From Campylobacteraceae bacterium (GTDB lineage Bacteria > Campylobacterota > Campylobacteria > Campylobacterales > Sulfurovaceae): a stretch of 13,069 nucleotides of DNA. This document shows, one piece after another, positions 1 to 6,872 of the stretch; the first letter of the stretch is position 1; the number at the start of each line of letters is the position of its first letter. The stretch covers positions 1 to 13,069 of the forward strand of contig JALSOO010000084.1 of assembly GCA_026986355.1 (NCBI GenBank), given 5' to 3'. The translations under genes were made by a program, and so were the position numbers. The notes beneath the pieces were generated by a model. It saw only the letters and a list, made by a program, of their open reading frames with translations, did not search any database and was not told the origin of the DNA.

Positions 1-6
1 TATAAA

Positions 7-1005
7 ATGAAAACCTTACCCCCAGAATGGCAAAAACAAAGAGCTGTGCTTATGGCATTTCCTCATAAAAATTCAGATTGGAACAGTAACTTAAACTCTG
101 CCCTTGTTCCTTTTATTCGTATTGCACAAGCGATTGCCTACAAGACTCCTGTATATATTATTTGTGATAGTAGAGATACGATAAGTGGGCTTTTCTGTTC
201 TACTAGAAATATGAGTTTTATTGAGATAGATACTAATGATACTTGGATACGTGATTTTGGATATATCTCCATTATAGAAGATGACAAGGTAAAACTACTC
301 GATTTTCAATTTGATGGTTGGGGTGGTAAGTTTGATGCTACTTTAGATAATCGTGTAAATAGGATTTTACATCAAAAGGGTTATATGGGTACTACACCAC
401 TTGAGACTATTGATTTTGTATTGGAGGGTGGGTCGATTGAGTCTGATGGGTTGGGAACGATTATGACCACTTCTAGTTGTCTATGTAATCCAAATCGTAA
501 TGGTGGGCTTTCTAAAGAGGAAATTGAATCAAAACTCAAAGAGTATTTAGGAGCTAAAAGGGTTTTGTGGCTTGATTATGGTTATTTGGCTGGAGACGAT
601 ACCGATAGTCACATTGATACTTTAGCTCGGTTTGTATCAGTTGATACGATTATGTATGTTCAATGTTTAGATGCAGAAGATGAACACTATGTTGAGCTTA
701 AAGAGATGGAGGAGCAGTTAAAAGGGTTTAGAACGTTTAATGGAGAAGCTTATAGGTTACTGCCACTACCGATGGTTTCGCCTAAATATAATAGTAATGG
801 AGATAGATTACCTGCTACTTATGCTAATTTTTTAATTACCAATGGTGCTTTGGTTTACCCTACTTATTCAGTAAAAGAAGATAAGATGGCTCATAATATT
901 TTTAAATCTCTATTTCCAAATAAAGAGATAATTCCAGTAGAGTGTTCACGGCTTATAGAAGAGGGTGGTAGTCTACACTGTTCTACTATGCAAGTTCCAT
1001 TTTAA
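7..1005 (+). CDS. aguA: Agmatine deiminase
   Basis: Hydrolyses agmatine to N-carbamoylputrescine and ammonia, the first of two steps from agmatine to putrescine in the cytoplasm. The 332-residue protein has the layout of the peptidylarginine/agmatine deiminase family: an N-terminal LPPEWQKQRAVLMAFPH segment, NDTWIRDFG (Thr79-Gly85), EGGSIESDG from Glu140, HIDTLARF with His202 and Asp204, and a C-terminal EEGGSLHCSTMQVP carrying the presumed nucleophile Cys325. In this family Cys, His and acidic residues in these motifs form the catalytic site. The ATG at 7 matches the family's usual N-terminus; only six bases precede it, so its ribosome binding site and any upstream partner lie outside the window. 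It ends 11 bases before a convergent gene. The second enzyme, aguB, is encoded nearby at 1774. Recognition is firm. Confidence 0.95.
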   Translation: MKTLPPEWQKQRAVLMAFPHKNSDWNSNLNSALVPFIRIAQAIAYKTPVYIICDSRDTISGLFCSTRNMSFIEIDTNDTWIRDFGYISIIEDDKVKLLDFQFDGWGGKFDATLDNRVNRILHQKGYMGTTPLETIDFVLEGGSIESDGLGTIMTTSSCLCNPNRNGGLSKEEIESKLKEYLGAKRVLWLDYGYLAGDDTDSHIDTLARFVSVDTIMYVQCLDAEDEHYVELKEMEEQLKGFRTFNGEAYRLLPLPMVSPKYNSNGDRLPATYANFLITNGALVYPTYSVKEDKMAHNIFKSLFPNKEIIPVECSRLIEEGGSLHCSTMQVPF

Positions 1006-1016
1006 ATATAATTTGA

Positions 1017-1619
1017 TTATTTGGTTTTAGCTCCAAAATTTTGAGCCCAATAGATACCATAATTACTATCTTCTTTTACTACAATTGCTACTCCTACCTC
1101 TTTGTAGCTATCTTTCATAATATTGGTACAGTGAGCAGGACTTTTTAGCCATGCTTTCATTACCTCTTCTAAATTTTTTTGACCTCCTGCTATATTCTCT
1201 CCTACTGTGTAGTAGTTTGTGTATCCATTAGCAACAATTCGTTCATAAAATTTACTTGGTTTTCCATCTCCTGTAATATCAGACTCTGTACCTGAACCAT
1301 CATGAGAAAAAGTATTGCTTTGGGCTAAATCATTAGCATGTTCTAGTGCTGATGCGTATAGGTCACTATTCCATGTTAATGGGTGTGTCGCTTCCATAAA
1401 ACCACGATTTGGGTCATCAGGATAACAGTCTCTAGCTACTGAACGAGCTTTGTTTATCGCATCTAAAAGCTCTTGTTGAGTTACTGTTATTTTTGTTAAG
1501 CTCTCTTGTTGGTCTAATGTTTGAGTAGGAGAGTTTGATGAAGCCTCTCCACAACCTACGACAAGAAAGGCAGTAGCGATAAGTAGATACTTTCTATTTT
1601 TTAAGCTGATTTCAAACAT
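1017..1619 (-). CDS. CAP/SCP-domain lipoprotein
   Basis: A 200-residue exported protein. Residues 1-23 form a lipoprotein signal with lipobox V-V-G-Cys23, so the mature protein should be lipid-anchored in the cell envelope. A low-complexity Ser/Thr/Gln linker is followed by a CAP (CRISP/antigen 5/PR-1, SCP) domain from about residue 47: helix LLDAINKARS, FSHDG (His106), VGENIAGG (Glu141), WLKSPAHCTNIM (His163) and YWAQNFG near the C-terminus. The His/Glu/His pattern matches the conserved cavity of the family. Cys65 and Cys164 could form a disulfide. Bacterial CAP proteins mostly have unknown biochemical roles, so none is assigned. The ATG is preceded by AAGGA six bases upstream (complement of 1626-1630). 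The gene faces aguA and is divergent from aguB. Confidence 0.88.
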   Translation of the reverse strand: MFEISLKNRKYLLIATAFLVVGCGEASSNSPTQTLDQQESLTKITVTQQELLDAINKARSVARDCYPDDPNRGFMEATHPLTWNSDLYASALEHANDLAQSNTFSHDGSGTESDITGDGKPSKFYERIVANGYTNYYTVGENIAGGQKNLEEVMKAWLKSPAHCTNIMKDSYKEVGVAIVVKEDSNYGIYWAQNFGAKTK

Positions 1620-1640
1620 TTTAAATCCTTTTTTCTTTGT

Positions 1641-1670
1641 TTATGTTTTATATTATGAATAATAACATAA
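1641..1670. repeat. Inverted repeat in the CAP gene/aguB divergent region
   Basis: TTATGTT (1641-1647) and AACATAA (1664-1670) form a perfect 7-bp inverted repeat with a 16-base spacer in the divergent intergenic region, just upstream of the CAP gene's ribosome binding site. The hexamer TAACAT recurs at 1663-1668, 1690-1695 and 1750-1755. Spacing and placement would suit a dimeric regulator, but in DNA this AT-rich such repeats also arise by chance. Confidence 0.3.
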
Positions 1671-1738
1671 ATAAACTTAAAATTTTATTTAACATATAAA
1701 AATAAGTTAAAATATATTATTTTTACAAATATTAAAAA

Positions 1739-1757
1739 AAATGTTAAAATAACATTT
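1739..1757 (+). promoter_or_regulatory. Probable aguB promoter inside a palindrome
   Basis: AAATGTTA (1739-1746) and TAACATTT (1750-1757) form a perfect 8-bp inverted repeat around a 3-base centre. An extended -10 of the form TG-T-TAAAAT (1742-1750) lies inside it, which would start transcription around 1757 and leave a leader of about 17 bases carrying AAGGA (1764-1768). A protein bound to this palindrome would cover the -10. The -10 reading and the operator reading are both inferences from base pattern and position. Confidence 0.4.
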
Positions 1758-1773
1758 AAAAAAAAGGATAAGT

Positions 1774-2643
1774 ATGAAAATAGCATTAATTCAAAAGAGA
1801 TATTATAATAGCAAAGAGTCAACGATAAGAGAGACCATAAAAGATATAGAAGAGGCATCTAAAAATGGTGTAGAGTTGATTGTGTTGCAAGAGTTGCATC
1901 AAAATGAGTACTTTTGTCAAAGCGAAGATGTTAAATTTTTTGATTACGCCTCTTCGTGGGAAGAGGATATAAAATTTTGGTCAAGAGTTGCAAAAGAGAG
2001 TAGGGTGGTTCTTGTTACTTCTCTTTTTGAGAGACGTACGGCAGGACTTTACCATAATACAGCTGTTGTGTTTGATAAAGATGGTTCGATTGCAGGTAAA
2101 TATAGAAAGATGCATATTCCTGATGACCCTGCTTTTTATGAGAAATTCTATTTTACCCCTGGAGATTTAGGTTTTGAACCAATTGATACATCTATAGGTA
2201 GATTGGGGGTGTTGATTTGTTGGGATCAGTGGTATCCTGAAGCTTCTCGTATTATGACTCTAAAAGGGGCTGAACTTCTTATCTATCCTACAGCTATTGG
2301 TTGGTTTGATTCCGATAGTCAAGAGGAGAAAGATAGACAGTTAGATGCGTGGATAACTATACAACGCTCACATTCTATTGCCAATGGTATTCCTGTGCTA
2401 TCATGTAACCGAGTAGGTTTTGAAGAGGATAGTTCTGGTGTGATGGAGGGGATACGATTTTGGGGTAACTCTTTTGTGGTTGACCCACAAGGAGCTATCT
2501 TGGCTAAGGCAGGAGAGGAGGAGAGTATTTTGTATGCTGATATTGATATGCAACGGACAAAAGAGGTTAGAGATATTTGGCCTTTTCTACGTGATAGACG
2601 AATTGAGGCTTATAGTGACTTATTGAGACGATATTGTGATTAA
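1774..2643 (+). CDS. aguB: N-carbamoylputrescine amidase
   Basis: Hydrolyses N-carbamoylputrescine to putrescine, carbon dioxide and ammonia, completing the route begun by agmatine deiminase. The 289-residue protein is a complete carbon-nitrogen hydrolase (nitrilase family) with the catalytic triad visible: Glu40 in VLQELHQNEYFC, Lys112 in YRKMHIPDD, and Cys149 in VLICWDQWYPE. The motifs QELHQNEYFCQ and IPDDPAFYEKFYFTPGD are typical of the AguB subgroup rather than of other nitrilase-family amidases. ATG at 1774 follows AAGGA with a five-base gap. It reads in the same direction as aguA but is separated from it by the CAP gene on the other strand, so the two cannot form a simple operon and aguB probably has its own promoter in the 1620-1773 region. 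Confidence 0.94.
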   Translation: MKIALIQKRYYNSKESTIRETIKDIEEASKNGVELIVLQELHQNEYFCQSEDVKFFDYASSWEEDIKFWSRVAKESRVVLVTSLFERRTAGLYHNTAVVFDKDGSIAGKYRKMHIPDDPAFYEKFYFTPGDLGFEPIDTSIGRLGVLICWDQWYPEASRIMTLKGAELLIYPTAIGWFDSDSQEEKDRQLDAWITIQRSHSIANGIPVLSCNRVGFEEDSSGVMEGIRFWGNSFVVDPQGAILAKAGEEESILYADIDMQRTKEVRDIWPFLRDRRIEAYSDLLRRYCD

Positions 2644-2708
2644 AATTTTTATTATAAATTATATTTATTATAACTTAGGTAGAATAGATTAAAAAAATGG
2701 AGAAGTTT

Positions 2709-3194
2709 ATGAGTTATGAGATATCAAAAGTAGTTAAAGGGGAGAGTATTGATTTCAAGATGCCATCTCCAGAGTTTTTTGAAGCTATTGGTAGAGAAGA
2801 GGGTATGCGTAAGTTGATGTATGACTTTTATGATATTATTTATGAGAGTGATATTGCAAATTTTTTTCCACAAGAGGAGGAGGAGTTTGATGAGGTCAAA
2901 GAGAAAAATACAAAATTCTTTATTCAAATCTGTGGAGGCCCAAAGGTTTATGAGGGGCAAACAGATGGTATAGATTTAAATGAGTATATGATTAGACTTC
3001 ATGATGATTTCTCTATATATGAAAAATCACGTTATGAGTGGCTTGGTTGTATGGAAGAGGCTCTTAGAAAAGTAGAGATAGAGCAGAGAATCAAAGATGA
3101 TTTTTGGAATTATCTTGAAAACTTCTCTAAATTAACAGTCAATACCTTTTCTGATGGGTCTGTATATTATGCCGATTATAATCCAGGTCAATAA
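2709..3194 (+). CDS. Truncated hemoglobin, group II
   Basis: A small heme protein of the 2-over-2 globin fold, expected to bind oxygen, nitric oxide or related ligands in the cytoplasm. Numbered from ATG 2709 (161 residues), it shows FFEAIGREEGMRKLMYDFY with Tyr41 at helix position B10, NFFP with Phe53 near CD1, the FFIQICGGPKVYEG segment, the proximal histidine His98 (F8) in RLHDDFSI, and EWLGCM with Trp111 at G8. Trp at G8, 13 residues after the proximal histidine, and the GGP..Y motif mark group II (trHbO-like). An upstream in-frame ATG at 2697 exists, but GGAG at 2699-2702 sits six bases before 2709 and so favours the later start. About 20 extra N-terminal residues precede the globin core. 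It may share transcription with aguB, 65 bases upstream. The physiological ligand is not shown by sequence. Confidence 0.85.
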   Translation: MSYEISKVVKGESIDFKMPSPEFFEAIGREEGMRKLMYDFYDIIYESDIANFFPQEEEEFDEVKEKNTKFFIQICGGPKVYEGQTDGIDLNEYMIRLHDDFSIYEKSRYEWLGCMEEALRKVEIEQRIKDDFWNYLENFSKLTVNTFSDGSVYYADYNPGQ

Positions 3195-3247
3195 TTAATA
3201 TTTTATATTAATATTAACTATTAATAGATTTATTACTATTTTTCTCC

Positions 3248-3269
3248 TATACTTTAGATAAATTATCTA
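3248..3269 (+). promoter_or_regulatory. Possible promoter and palindrome before the lysozyme-like lipoprotein gene
   Basis: TATACT at 3248-3253 is a plausible -10 for the gene starting at 3288. A perfect 15-bp palindrome, TAGATAA-A-TTATCTA (3255-3269), begins two bases after it and covers the expected transcription start. It could act as an operator or as a short 5' hairpin. No -35 is evident. The call rests on position and pattern only. Confidence 0.3.
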
Positions 3270-3287
3270 TATAAACTAGGAGAGTAT

Positions 3288-4127
3288 ATGAGACGTATAA
3301 AAATATTAACAATTGGATTGACAGCACTGCTGTTAACAGCTTGTACCAAAGAGGTTAAAAGTACTATTGCGTATCCTGCAGGTGTAGAGAGACCAAGCTT
3401 GACTCCATATGAGTTAAATGTGATTGCTGAAAAGATTTATCAAAATGAGACAGGTGGAAACCCTAAATATCTAATGTATTGGTCTCCAAATGAGAATTTT
3501 GCTTCGTTAGGAATTGGGCATTTTATCTGGTATCCACAAAATGAGCCAAAACGTTTCGATGAGACATTTCCATCTATGATAGATTATTATGTTGCCAATA
3601 AAGTAGAGATACCACAATGGTTACTACAAGCACGAAAAAGAGGTGCTCCATGGAGAGATAAAAAGGCATTTGAACGTGCAAGAAGTGATAAAGAGTTTCA
3701 GCAGTTAAAGACTATACTTATGAATACCAAAGCTTTACAAACACAGTTCTTTTTTGACAGATTACATGCATCAATTCCTGAAATTATCAAATATGTTGCA
3801 CCACAATATAGAAAACACATAGTAGATAACTATAACGCATTGGCAAAGACAAGAGGAGGTTGGTATCCTTTAATTGATTATATTAATTTTAAAGGTAAAG
3901 GAATAAAATCAACAGAGCGTTATAATAATCAAGGTTGGGGACTTCTACAAGTACTTAAAAATATGAGACCTGTACAAAAAGGAGCAGGAGCATTAGCCGA
4001 GTTCTCTAGGGTTGCTTATCTTATATTAGAGAGAAGAGTTCGTAATTCACCACCAGAAAAAAATGAAAAAAGATGGTTAAGAGGTTGGAAAAAACGTACA
4101 GATAGTTATGCAAGACCAATCCTTTAA
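3288..4127 (+). CDS. Lysozyme-like lipoprotein of unknown function
   Basis: A 279-residue exported protein. A basic start, a hydrophobic stretch and the lipobox L-L-T-A-Cys19 indicate lipid anchoring after processing by Lgt, encoded downstream in this window. The mature part contains KIYQNETGGN (Glu54), SLGIGHFIWYP (residues 73-83), a central basic helical region, WYPLIDYINFKGKG and QGWGLLQVL. A Glu in an N-E-x-G-G-N setting followed by a Gly-rich G-I-G-x-F/H segment recalls lysozyme-like muramidase folds, so a peptidoglycan-cleaving or binding role is a reasonable guess, not a demonstrated one. ATG 3288 has AGGAG five bases upstream. It follows the globin gene by 93 bases and probably has its own promoter. 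I recognise the family pattern but no named gene. Confidence 0.72.
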   Translation: MRRIKILTIGLTALLLTACTKEVKSTIAYPAGVERPSLTPYELNVIAEKIYQNETGGNPKYLMYWSPNENFASLGIGHFIWYPQNEPKRFDETFPSMIDYYVANKVEIPQWLLQARKRGAPWRDKKAFERARSDKEFQQLKTILMNTKALQTQFFFDRLHASIPEIIKYVAPQYRKHIVDNYNALAKTRGGWYPLIDYINFKGKGIKSTERYNNQGWGLLQVLKNMRPVQKGAGALAEFSRVAYLILERRVRNSPPEKNEKRWLRGWKKRTDSYARPIL

Positions 4128-4144
4128 TAAATCTTAAAATAATT

Positions 4145-4172
4145 CTAATTTTTCTAAAATTAGAAAAATTAG
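4145..4172. repeat. Perfect 28-bp palindrome between two genes
   Basis: The arms CTAATTTTTCTAA (4145-4157) and TTAGAAAAATTAG (4160-4172) are exact reverse complements around two central A bases, 17 bases after the stop of the lipoprotein gene. As RNA it would form a 12-bp stem with a four-base loop, but only two G-C pairs are present and no T-tract follows the right arm, so it is not a classical terminator. It may stabilise the upstream mRNA 3' end, act as a weak terminator, or be a protein-binding site. Confidence 0.6.
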
Positions 4173-4210
4173 TAAAAGTGAAATATATAAACACAAAATT
4201 ATGGATAACG

Positions 4211-4219
4211 TGATATAAT
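4211..4219 (+). promoter_or_regulatory. Extended -10 promoter for the two-helix membrane protein gene
   Basis: TG-A-TATAAT at 4211-4219 is a perfect extended -10 in the 166-base gap before the gene at 4294. Transcription would begin near 4226, leaving an untranslated leader of roughly 68 bases, long compared with other genes here. No -35 hexamer is visible, as at most promoters in this window. Confidence 0.5.
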
Positions 4220-4293
4220 ATTTATATATTTTATTCAAGTTTGTTTTTGTTGTAAAATATGTTTTACTGTTTAATGTGTTGAAGGAGGCATAG

Positions 4294-4947
4294 ATGAGAG
4301 AGGTATTACTTGTTGGATTATCGGCAATAGTGGGGTATATTGTCTTTTCTGCATTTAGTGTTACAGGAAGTTCCCAAGAGGCACTTCGTAGAATAATAGA
4401 ACAGCCACATACAGATATGCAACTACAACAAAAGTTGGAATTTTCTAAATTGGCAAATGATAAAGAGGCACGATTGATTGTTTTGGAGAATCAACATAAA
4501 AAAGACCAATTAAAAGCATATGAACATATCAAAATAAATGAGAAAGAGAACAATACCAAGGTAGAATTAAAGCAGATTGATTATAAAACACAATCTACTA
4601 TTGCCAATATGAAATTTAATGCTAAAAGTATGGAGACAACACAGAGAAATTATATCTATATATTTTTAGCTGTGCTTCTTTTCTTGCTTATAATTATCTA
4701 TCTGCGTTATCAAAAAAATTTATCTACAATGGAGTTGGAAAAAGAGAAAGAGTATCAAGAGATGATAGCTAAAAAAGAGTATGCAGAGCATATTTTAAAT
4801 CTATTAGCAACAGGAAACCTTACCTTTGAGACAGAACGAAAGCTTTTAAAAGTTTTAGATGAGATAAACGGGAAAAAGGTAGAAGAGAAAGGGACTATTC
4901 TCTATCATCCAAATCCAGAGATTGCTCAATTGAAATCTAAAAATTAA
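4294..4947 (+). CDS. Two-helix membrane protein with coiled coils, function unknown
   Basis: I do not recognise this 217-residue protein. Residues 4-22 are a hydrophobic N-terminal helix. Residues 24-118 are highly charged, rich in Lys, Glu and Gln, and likely coiled coil. Residues 120-137 form a second hydrophobic helix (YIYIFLAVLLFLLIIIYL). Residues 138-217 are again charged, starting as a helix rich in Glu and Lys and ending with a short YHPNPEI segment. The topology suggests a membrane-anchored scaffold with a roughly 95-residue loop on one side. The gene has the strongest Shine-Dalgarno sequence among the long genes here (AAGGAGG, five bases before ATG), so it is very probably translated. 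It lies after the lipoprotein gene on the same strand and ends five bases before the convergent sensor kinase gene. Confidence 0.75.
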   Translation: MREVLLVGLSAIVGYIVFSAFSVTGSSQEALRRIIEQPHTDMQLQQKLEFSKLANDKEARLIVLENQHKKDQLKAYEHIKINEKENNTKVELKQIDYKTQSTIANMKFNAKSMETTQRNYIYIFLAVLLFLLIIIYLRYQKNLSTMELEKEKEYQEMIAKKEYAEHILNLLATGNLTFETERKLLKVLDEINGKKVEEKGTILYHPNPEIAQLKSKN

Positions 4948-4952
4948 AAAAA

Positions 4953-6182
4953 TTATAAATTTAATCTTAATTCAAAGATATTTTTACCATTTTTATGAAA
5001 ATAGTTTAGTTTATAATTTAATCGTTGGATAATATTATAGACAATATATAGTCCTAGTCCAAAACCACTGTTGCGTTTCTCCTCTTGTGTAAATGGTTCA
5101 AGATAGTAGGATAGAGGGTGTTCTAAACTTTTTCCTGTAGAGATAACTTGAATTGTCTCTCTATTTGCAATAATAGTTGTCTCTTTTTCTCCATATTTTA
5201 GTGCATTATCCAAAAGATTTTTGATAGCTAATGATAGGAGTTTTCTATCGGTAGTTATAGCTGAATCTTCAATATCTATATCTATTTTGTTTTTATTGGA
5301 GATAAGGAGATTTACAGCACTATTTATAATCTCATTAAGTGTTGTTTGGGCTATATTTGGTTGAAAATCTTGGGTTGTTATTCTCTCAACATGTGCTAAA
5401 TCACCAATAAGCTCATTCATACGTTCAAAAGCACGAATAAGTGTCTCTTTTCCTATGCCATCTTCAACCATTTCTGTAGCAATACGTCCTCTTGTAATAG
5501 GTGTCTTTAGCTCGTGCATCATATTTCTCATAAATAGATTTTTGGATTCTAGCAGTGTACGAATATGATGGATTGCATTATCAAAACTTTGTGCTATCTT
5601 ACCTATCTCATCATTACTCTTTTGGGTAATTTTAATATTCATATTCCCTTGTGCAAACTCTTCTATTTTTCTATTTAATTTTTTTAGAGGAGCTAGTTTT
5701 CTAATAATTGCAATATATAGAAATATAAATAAGATAGCAATAAGTGTAGCAACTAAAATAGTAATTTTTACACGTAAACTTTTTGGTTGCATATCTTTTA
5801 GCATAAGGTTATATCCATATCGTTTGAGATATATATATTTATTATCTCCAATGCTCAAAATCTGCATACGACCATAGACAGATTCTCCCTCGAAAATAAC
5901 TGTACTTTTACTAAGAATTAGCAACCTACTCTCATTTAGTGCTACAGGTTTTACATGAAAATTTTGATAAAACTTCTTTTTATCCTCTTCTGTAGGATTT
6001 AGTTGAGCTGTAGAGAGTAAAATATTGGATATAAGTTTATATCGGTTTAGTTTATCTTTTTTCTGTTTCTCTTTATCCCATGAGATAAAGAGAAACAGGG
6101 CTGTTACAAGTAGAGATAGAACCAAGGCAAACAGAGTATTGATAAAAGCAGAGACAGAGATATCTTTCATAATATTTCTCAA
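4953..6182 (-). CDS. Sensor histidine kinase, ArsS-like
   Basis: Membrane sensor that should autophosphorylate and pass phosphate to the adjacent response regulator. In the 409-residue reading, transmembrane helices at about 12-34 and 138-160 flank a periplasmic sensor region of about 100 residues. A HAMP segment (about 161-210), a dimerisation domain with His223 in MMHELKTPITRGR, and a C-terminal ATPase domain follow. That domain has the N box NLLDNALKYG (Asn322, Asn326) and the glycine box GFGLGL (373-378). The canonical Asp of the first glycine box (V-x-D-x-G) is Ser348 here (VISTG). The MMHELKTPI motif and this divergent box resemble Campylobacterota ArsS-type kinases. The 409-residue reading starts at TTG 6182; ATG 6170, giving 405 residues, is equally possible, and neither has a strong Shine-Dalgarno. 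The gene lies 12 bases after the regulator gene in one operon. The signal is unknown. Confidence 0.9.
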   Translation of the reverse strand: MRNIMKDISVSAFINTLFALVLSLLVTALFLFISWDKEKQKKDKLNRYKLISNILLSTAQLNPTEEDKKKFYQNFHVKPVALNESRLLILSKSTVIFEGESVYGRMQILSIGDNKYIYLKRYGYNLMLKDMQPKSLRVKITILVATLIAILFIFLYIAIIRKLAPLKKLNRKIEEFAQGNMNIKITQKSNDEIGKIAQSFDNAIHHIRTLLESKNLFMRNMMHELKTPITRGRIATEMVEDGIGKETLIRAFERMNELIGDLAHVERITTQDFQPNIAQTTLNEIINSAVNLLISNKNKIDIDIEDSAITTDRKLLSLAIKNLLDNALKYGEKETTIIANRETIQVISTGKSLEHPLSYYLEPFTQEEKRNSGFGLGLYIVYNIIQRLNYKLNYFHKNGKNIFELRLNL

Positions 6183-6194
6183 AACTCTATTACT

Positions 6195-6872
6195 CTAAAC
6201 TTTTTCAGTCAAAAGATAACCAATACCTCTAACAGGTTTTATATAGGAGTTTTTGTTATCTACAAGAGAGAGTTTTTGTCGTATCCTAGAGATAATAACA
6301 TCAATATTTTTAATAGAGCTATTGTCATCAATATGTTCTGAATCATAGAGTAGATGCTCCCTTGATACAGCAGAGTTTTTCTGTTTAATCAAAATTGATA
6401 ATATATCAAATTCAGCAGCTGTCAATTCAAGAAGTATATTTTTGAAAATAATATGACGTGCATCACTATTAAGTTCAAAGAGAGACTTTTTTTCTAAACT
6501 ATTTTTTTTACTTTGTGTTCTTCTCAATATCGTTTTGATACGTGTAACCAACTCTCTTGGGTCATATGGTTTTGGCATGTAGTCATCAGCACCTCTCTCC
6601 ATTGCAATTACTTTATCGGTAATATCATCTCGTGCAGAAGAGACAATAATGGGAATAGGGGATTGTTTCCGTATCTTTGGTATCACTTCAAGACCATCAA
6701 TCCCTGGCAGAGTTAAATCCAAGATAATTAAATCAAACTCATTTTGGGTTAAAAGTGAAAGACCCATGTATGGTTCTTCGGCAGACATAACTGTAATATC
6801 AAATTTATTGAGATATTCTGTTAGAATTTGAGCGATTTCATAATCATCTTCTATCATTAATATTTTTATGAT
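6195..6872 (-). CDS. OmpR-family response regulator
   Basis: DNA-binding partner of the sensor kinase encoded just downstream. The first ATG, at 6857, would start the protein at MIEDD and remove most of the first beta strand of the receiver domain. The frame stays open upstream and reads I-I-K-I-L before MIEDD, and AAGGA (complement of 6879-6883) lies six bases before ATC 6872. The CAP gene has the same AAGGA-six-base-start arrangement. I therefore place the start at ATC 6872 (225 residues), with ATA 6869 as alternative and ATG 6857 as the conservative call. In 225-residue numbering the receiver has acidic residues Glu8-Asp10, phosphoacceptor Asp52 (LIILDLTLPG), Ser79 and Lys101. A winged-helix domain follows, ending in SIKNIDVIISRIRQKL and YIKPVRGIGYLL. 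Its targets are unknown; the group resembles ArsR of Campylobacterota. Confidence 0.9.
   Translation of the reverse strand: MIKILMIEDDYEIAQILTEYLNKFDITVMSAEEPYMGLSLLTQNEFDLIILDLTLPGIDGLEVIPKIRKQSPIPIIVSSARDDITDKVIAMERGADDYMPKPYDPRELVTRIKTILRRTQSKKNSLEKKSLFELNSDARHIIFKNILLELTAAEFDILSILIKQKNSAVSREHLLYDSEHIDDNSSIKNIDVIISRIRQKLSLVDNKNSYIKPVRGIGYLLTEKV

Noticed and set aside
2648..2673. Direct repeat TTTATTATAA (2648-2657 and 2664-2673) before the globin gene as a regulator site
   Set aside because: Low-complexity A/T sequence; a ten-base repeat here is easily due to chance.
3194..3212. ATTAATAT-TTT-ATATTAAT inverted repeat right after the globin stop as a terminator
   Set aside because: The stem has no G-C pair and no T-tract follows; in such AT-rich DNA it is not convincing.
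4948..4952. Bidirectional terminator between the two-helix protein gene and the sensor kinase gene
   Set aside because: Only five bases separate the stop codons and no hairpin with a T-tract is visible.
6513..6831. Open frames on the plus strand opposite the response regulator
   Set aside because: They lack ribosome binding sites and family features and lie antisense to a clearly conserved coding sequence.
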